Below are positions 60,171-64,000 of a stretch of DNA of 64,000 bases, piece by piece. Position 1 is the first letter of the stretch. Every line of letters begins with the position of its first letter. The DNA comes from Phycisphaerales bacterium (GTDB taxonomy: Bacteria; Planctomycetota; Phycisphaerae; Phycisphaerales; UBA1924), in the NCBI GenBank assembly GCA_020427395.1, contig JAGQON010000001.1, forward strand, positions 124,001-188,000, in the 5' to 3' direction. The notes below the pieces were generated by a model that saw only the letters and a program-made list of their open reading frames with translations, had not been told where the DNA came from and searched no databases. Both the position numbers and the translations under genes were made by a program.

Positions 60171-60965
60171 ATGCCCGAGCCCACCCTGCAAACCCAGATC
60201 CCAGATACCTCCAAGCCCGCGTGGGTGGATCAGGAACTCGATTCGCTGCACGAGAACAGCGAAAAGCATGAGAAGGTCCGTGCGATGTTCAACGCCATCG
60301 CCCGCTCCTACGACCTCAACAACCGCCTCCATTCCCTGTGGCGAGATACAGCCTGGCGGAAACGAGCTGTCCTTGAGGCCCAAGTCCAGCCCGGCGATCG
60401 AGTCCTCGACTGCGCCTGCGGCACCGGCGACCTGACCCAGGCCTTCGCCCGTTATTCGCGAGCCGAGCACATCGTGGGCAGCGACTACACGCCCAACATG
60501 CTCGAAATTGCGCGTCACAAACGCGAGCACCTGCACAACCGGTTGCAGGAACGAATCGAGTACCAGCAGGCCGATGCCCAGCAGCTGCCATTTGAAGACC
60601 AATCCTTCAATGTGGTCTCCATCGCCTTCGGCATCCGCAATGTCCAGGACCCCGACAAGGCGATGGGGGAGTTCTTCCGCGTGCTCAAGCCGGGCGGTCG
60701 ACTCATGATCCTTGAGTTCGGGCAGCCCAGCTTCCCGCCCATGCGGTGGTTCAATACCTTCTATTGCGGCACCATCATGCCCAGAACCGCCACCTGGATC
60801 GCCCGCGATACTTCCGGGGCGTACAAGTATCTCCCACGATCGGTGTCCTCCTTTAAGTCCCGAAATGAGATGCACCAGGCCTGCCGCACCGCCGGCTTCG
60901 ACCAGATCTGGTCCAAGCCCCTCACGATGGGCATCTGCAATCTCTACCGCGCGATCAAGCCCTGA
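60171..60965 (+). CDS. ubiE: Demethylmenaquinone/ubiquinone methyltransferase
   Basis: A 264-residue methyltransferase starting MPEPTLQTQIPDTSKPAWVD. Motifs are VRAMFNAIARSYDLNNRLHSLWRD, the SAM site VLDCACGTGDLTQAFARY, FEDQSFNVVSIAFGIRNVQDPDKAM and VLKPGGRLMILEFGQPSFPPMRWF (the UbiE signature). It adds the final methyl group to demethylmenaquinone. Length is slightly above the usual 230-250 because of an N-terminal extension. In this organism menaquinone is the likely quinone. Confidence 0.95.
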   Translation: MPEPTLQTQIPDTSKPAWVDQELDSLHENSEKHEKVRAMFNAIARSYDLNNRLHSLWRDTAWRKRAVLEAQVQPGDRVLDCACGTGDLTQAFARYSRAEHIVGSDYTPNMLEIARHKREHLHNRLQERIEYQQADAQQLPFEDQSFNVVSIAFGIRNVQDPDKAMGEFFRVLKPGGRLMILEFGQPSFPPMRWFNTFYCGTIMPRTATWIARDTSGAYKYLPRSVSSFKSRNEMHQACRTAGFDQIWSKPLTMGICNLYRAIKP

Positions 60966-61253
60966 TCCTTCGTTTCTGGGGCAATCCACCTCCGAACGCC
61001 ACCCGATCGCGCAAGCTTCGACCCCACACATTCTCGGACCCATATCGCGCATCGGACCATGATGGTCCGAGAAGAACACCACACAGACCCCCGCAAACGG
61101 GTCAAGGGGTACACACATGTTTTCTCTTTGCGGTGCTCCTGATCCGATTGTCATCTGCTCGATAGCTCTCGGCACAGCCGCGGCGTGATACGCGGCCACA
61201 CACAACCTACTCCCGCAATCTCGTGCGGGGCATGCCACTTCGGAGTTTTCACC
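60966..61253. other. Structured leader region before the B12-domain-like gene
   Basis: 288 bases with no credible gene. It holds TTCTCGGACC (61031-61040), TCGGACCAT-G-ATGGTCCGA (61052-61070) and GGTCCGAGAA (61064-61073): three related half-sites in which the last can pair with either of the first two, so alternative hairpins are possible. Other hairpins include CGCGGCGTGATACGCG near 61180. Confidence 0.55.
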
Positions 61254-61994
61254 ATGAGCGCAGAGATCCTGATCGAACGCCTGTTCGAGTCCCTCATCTC
61301 AGGGGATCGCCAGTACGCCCGCACCATCGTCCAGGAACAGGTCAAGGCCGGGGTCACCCAGGAGATCCTCCTGACCGATCTCTTCTGGCCCACCTACGAG
61401 CTGGTCGAGCGTCTCCACCGCGAAGATCAGATCACCACGCTCGCACACAACATGGCATCACGCCTCCTGCGCGTCCTCGTCGACCAGAGCTCGCGTGAAC
61501 TCATCGCCACATCAGATGCACCCCCGCTCGGACGGCGCGTCTTCGCATGCTGCGGCCCGTCCGAAGGCTCAGAACTCGGTGGACAGATGGCCGTCGATCT
61601 GCTCGAGGCCGCGGGCTTCGAGGTCCAGTTCGCCGGCGGCGGGCTGCCCATCGACGAGATCCGTGCCACGGTTCAAGAGCAGAAGCCCCACGCCCTGCTC
61701 ATGTTCTGCTCGGAACCCAGCGACCTGCCTGACATCCGCGTGCTCATCGACTCGCTCCACGAGATCGGCGCTTGCCCGCACACCCAGATCGTAGTCGGTG
61801 GGGGGGTCTTCAACCGGGCCGAGGGTCTGGCCGAGGAAATCGGTGCCGACCTCTGGGCAACCCATCCGCTCGAACTTGTCGATCGCATGATCGATGAAGC
61901 CACCGTCCGCGCCACCGAGGACCAGCGCACCGTCGGACGCACCCGCAAGGTCACCACCAGCAAGCCCGCCAAGACCACCGCTCGGGCGGCCTGA
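61254..61994 (+). CDS. B12-binding-domain-like protein lacking the cobalamin His motif
   Basis: A 246-residue protein starting MSAEILIERLFESLISG. Residues 1-80 form a four-helix cap (TDLFWPTYELVERLHREDQITTLAHNMASRLLRVLVDQ) like the cobalamin-binding helical domain. Residues 92-205 form a Rossmann-like domain (RVFACCGPSEGSELGGQMAVDLLEAAGFEVQFAGGGLP, VVGGGVFN). The usual DxHxxG cobalamin loop reads SEGSELG here, with no His. The last 30 residues are basic and Ala/Thr-rich (TVGRTRKVTTSKPAKTTARAA), histone-tail-like, suggesting nucleic acid contact. It may bind B12 differently or not at all. Confidence 0.75.
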   Translation: MSAEILIERLFESLISGDRQYARTIVQEQVKAGVTQEILLTDLFWPTYELVERLHREDQITTLAHNMASRLLRVLVDQSSRELIATSDAPPLGRRVFACCGPSEGSELGGQMAVDLLEAAGFEVQFAGGGLPIDEIRATVQEQKPHALLMFCSEPSDLPDIRVLIDSLHEIGACPHTQIVVGGGVFNRAEGLAEEIGADLWATHPLELVDRMIDEATVRATEDQRTVGRTRKVTTSKPAKTTARAA

Positions 61995-62030
61995 TCCATA
62001 CCACCTGAAACCACAAGCATCATCTGCCTC

Positions 62031-62066
62031 CGCCCCGGCGTCTCACACGACGCCGGGGCGTTTTTT
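62031..62066 (+). terminator. Rho-independent terminator
   Basis: CGCCCCGGCGTC pairs perfectly with GACGCCGGGGCG around a 6-base loop, followed by six T. It ends the gene at 61254-61994. Confidence 0.95.
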
Positions 62067-62236
62067 CGTCAACTCATGCTCGGGCTGAGTGATTCCAAGG
62101 CTCAGAACGGGCTTGCGGGCTCAGAAATCGTCCAAAATTCACCCCAATCCGACCAGAGAAGCCCAGATTCTCACGCAACCGCTCCTCTTCGCCGTGGTAT
62201 AGTCAGTAGGCAGAGTCACTCTCCGAGGCGGTATCC

Positions 62237-62821
62237 ATGGACCGAAACGAAGAAAGAGCACTGATCGAACGCGCCATCGCCGGCGAACGCCAAGCGGCGG
62301 GCGATCTCATCCGTGCCCACCAGCGCTCGGTCTACGCCTACATCCTCCGCATGTCCGGACGCCCCGATGTGGCCGAAGACATCGTGCAGGAGGCCTTCGT
62401 GCGTGTGCTCGGCAACCTGCACCGCTTCGATTTCCGTTTCCGCTTCTCCACCTGGCTCTTTACCATTGCCCGCCGGCTCTACATGAACGCGATGGCCAAG
62501 AACCGCCCCGCCTACGACACCGATTTCGTCGGCTCGATGGGCAGCCCCGCAGGCCCGGGCGAGCAAGCCGTCTACACCGACGAACGAAGCCAGGTGCAAC
62601 AGGACGCGATCCAAACGGCGCTCATGTCGCTCAGCGAAGAGCAACGAGAGATCATCGTACTCTTCCACCAGCTCGACTGGCCCATCTCGCTCATCGCCTC
62701 GCACCTCGACATGCCCGAGGGCACGATCAAGAGCCACCTGCACCGCGGCCGCAAACGCCTGCGTGTACTCTTCAAGGACCAATCGGCGCTCGCCCTCAAA
62801 CTTGAGGGGGTCGCCCAATGA
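62237..62821 (+). CDS. ECF-type RNA polymerase sigma factor
   Basis: A 194-residue protein starting MDRNEERALIERAIAGERQAA with a GAGGCGG site. Region 2 (DLIRAHQRSVYAYILRMSGRPDVAEDIVQEAFVRVLGNL, then FRFRFSTWLFTIARRLYMNAM) and region 4 (MSLSEEQREIIVLFHQLDWPISLIASHLDMPEGTIKSHLHRGRKRLR) define a group 4 (ECF) sigma-70 factor. It directs RNA polymerase to a small regulon, usually for envelope stress. Its stop overlaps the ATG of the next gene (ATGA), which looks like an anti-sigma factor. Confidence 0.93.
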   Translation: MDRNEERALIERAIAGERQAAGDLIRAHQRSVYAYILRMSGRPDVAEDIVQEAFVRVLGNLHRFDFRFRFSTWLFTIARRLYMNAMAKNRPAYDTDFVGSMGSPAGPGEQAVYTDERSQVQQDAIQTALMSLSEEQREIIVLFHQLDWPISLIASHLDMPEGTIKSHLHRGRKRLRVLFKDQSALALKLEGVAQ

Positions 62822-63621
62822 GCCACTCGCGACGGGACCATCCGGACATGCGTGATCAGTCGCCGGGTCGAATCCCCGAGTCGCTCATCGACGCGGCCAT
62901 GGACGGCGAACTCGACGCCCAGATCCAGAAAGAGATCGGGCATGCGCTGCAATACGATCCCGCGCGGCGTCAGGAGTTCCACGATACCCGAGACGCCATC
63001 AACGCCCTCCGCATGCCCATCGACATGCCGGACCTGAGCGATCGCGTGCTCGAACGGGCCAACCGCCACCGTCGTTTCATCCCGCGCAAGCTGCGCCAGC
63101 AGGTCCGCGCCGGGCGCGTCGTGATGTGCGCCGCCCTGCTCACCACCCTGCTCGCCGTCGCGGGGCTCCAGCGGATGTACCCGCGACTGACAACCATCGC
63201 CGCCCAGCAGACGCCCGTGAGAGACATCGAGCTGGCCGTCGAACAGGACCGCAACCAGATCGTCGACAGCGTCCACAACGAGGTCGGCGCACTCCGTGCG
63301 ACCATCGCTCCAGTCGCCGGGCTCTTCGATCGCCTCGACCGTCCGGGCATCAACGACGCGCGCTACGGCGTCGAGATCCGAACCGCATCGGTCGTGACTA
63401 CCGAAGGCGATCGCTTCCCAGCAGGCCAGCTCGGGACGCACGCCTACGCCGTCTACACCATCGTGAACCATCGCCCCAGCGTCTCTGGCGTGAACACCCG
63501 CCGAAGCCGCCTTGGCCTGCTCGCCGACGCACCCATGAACCGCGTCGCCCTGACAAGCTGGACCACCGAGCCCGACGCCCCGCGCGTTAAGCCCGTCGAT
63601 GATCCGCTGGACCTCCCCTGA
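62818..63621 (+). CDS. Anti-sigma-factor-like membrane protein
   Basis: A 267-residue protein coupled to the ECF sigma gene. The cytosolic N-terminus (SLIDAAMDGELDAQIQKEIGHALQYDPARRQEFHDTRDAINAL) resembles the anti-sigma ASD/zf-HC2-type helical domain in position and 'D(G)EL' pattern, but lacks the HxxxCxxC zinc motif. One helix (GRVVMCAALLTTLLAVAGL) is followed by an extracytoplasmic domain of about 150 residues. It likely holds the sigma factor at the membrane until a signal arrives. Its zinc-free state is inferred from sequence. Confidence 0.75.
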   Translation: MSHSRRDHPDMRDQSPGRIPESLIDAAMDGELDAQIQKEIGHALQYDPARRQEFHDTRDAINALRMPIDMPDLSDRVLERANRHRRFIPRKLRQQVRAGRVVMCAALLTTLLAVAGLQRMYPRLTTIAAQQTPVRDIELAVEQDRNQIVDSVHNEVGALRATIAPVAGLFDRLDRPGINDARYGVEIRTASVVTTEGDRFPAGQLGTHAYAVYTIVNHRPSVSGVNTRRSRLGLLADAPMNRVALTSWTTEPDAPRVKPVDDPLDLP

Positions 63622-63626
63622 GCACC

Positions 63627-64000
63627 ATGCTACGGCTACCCCAGAGTCTTTCCGCCTCCTCGCGCATCGCCCGGGCAGCGCGTGCACTGATTGTGTGCGC
63701 ACTCACCTGCCCGCTCGCTAACGCCGAAGAGCCCGATCTGGGCGCGTTCGCTTCGCTACAGAATGTCCCCGATGTCGTCGATGCGGCGGCCGTCTTCGAG
63801 AACCCCGCCGATGCAGTCCTGCTCAGCCCCGTGGGACGCTCGATGCGCACCATGCTCTCCTTCGCAGGCGTGTTCACACACACCGAGCACGCATGGCAGG
63901 CGCTCGCTGACACATTCGGGGCACCCAAGGACGACACCATCCGATCGCTGCTCAGCAAGCAGGTCATCGTCGTCTGGGACGGCTTCGAGAGCGCCGACCC
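63627..64000 (+). CDS. Secreted protein, 3'-truncated by window edge
   Basis: The ATG at 63627 lies 6 bases after the anti-sigma-like gene; the frame stays open for 124 codons to the window end. Signal peptide: MLRLPQSLSASSRIARAARA then a hydrophobic LIVCALTCPLANA, cleaved before EEPDLGAF. The visible mature part (FENPADAVLLSPVGRSMRTMLSFAGVFTHTEHAWQALADTFG) has no recognised domain. It is likely the third gene of the sigma operon and may be the extracytoplasmic partner or a regulon member. Confidence 0.75.
   Translation, partial: MLRLPQSLSASSRIARAARALIVCALTCPLANAEEPDLGAFASLQNVPDVVDAAAVFENPADAVLLSPVGRSMRTMLSFAGVFTHTEHAWQALADTFGAPKDDTIRSLLSKQVIVVWDGFESAD

Overview
The window looks like a chromosome segment of a planctomycete, most likely of the Phycisphaerae type. 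The signs are: high GC and dense short-gap gene packing; several secreted proteins ending in Pro-Ala-Pro-Gly, a hydrophobic stretch and an Arg cluster (PEP-CTERM-like sorting tails); a GC-type dockerin protein with HAF-like repeats; a 52-residue small basic protein of the kind shared with Verrucomicrobia and Chlamydiae; and membrane proteins with zinc ribbons. The taxonomic call is inference from gene content only. No rRNA, tRNA, CRISPR array, prophage or intact insertion sequence was recognised.

Layout. 1-9.2 kb: the end of an amidohydrolase, a ResB-like/CcsA cytochrome c maturation pair, a lipoprotein, an alkyladenine glycosylase, a planctomycete-type conserved protein, an AI-2E-family permease and a DinB-fold protein. 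9.2-18.2 kb: ffh, polX, an HTH regulator, recG, a DUF971 protein and pyrF. 18.2-20 kb: a tandem pair of 183-residue PEP-CTERM-like proteins sharing an upstream 12-mer, each followed by a terminator. 20-25.7 kb: an orphan nuoI, a single-pass membrane protein with the small basic protein gene, a class I aminotransferase, a putative beta-barrel, a hydrolase and a LOG-family protein. 25.7-32.4 kb: a large zinc-ribbon membrane protein; a three-gene unit of DUF3592-like protein, sulfotransferase-like protein and a class IV aminotransferase-like protein that has lost its catalytic lysine; an MFS carrier and an esterase. 32.4-34.5 kb: an AT-richer island with a dockerin-type lipoprotein and its partner behind a strong promoter.

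34.5-43.2 kb: thrS, an arsR-arsM arsenic operon, a PadR regulator with its membrane partner, nrdR, a REPIN-like nested palindrome, CoA-transferase subunit A and three small membrane proteins including a LapA-like one. 43.2-49.8 kb: two secreted surface-type proteins, an unknown 426-residue protein, feoA-feoB with a Cys-rich FeoB-associated peptide, and a rhodanese. 49.9-54.4 kb: duplicated lipoproteins, CoA-transferase subunit B (about 9 kb from subunit A), small membrane proteins, an HELGH protein and another PEP-CTERM-like protein. 54.4-64 kb: a membrane protein, an M19 dipeptidase, an operon of prepilin-like, Cys-rich secreted, anchored and MauE-like proteins, an M48 lipoprotein protease, ubiE, a B12-domain-like protein lacking the cobalamin histidine motif, and an ECF sigma/anti-sigma-like operon running off the end.

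The best candidates for undescribed biology are the lysine-less class IV aminotransferase with its sulfotransferase-like partner (27.7-30.1 kb), the prepilin/Cys-rich/MauE-like operon (56.5-59.1 kb), and the degenerate B12-domain protein with a basic tail behind a structured leader (61.0-62.0 kb).
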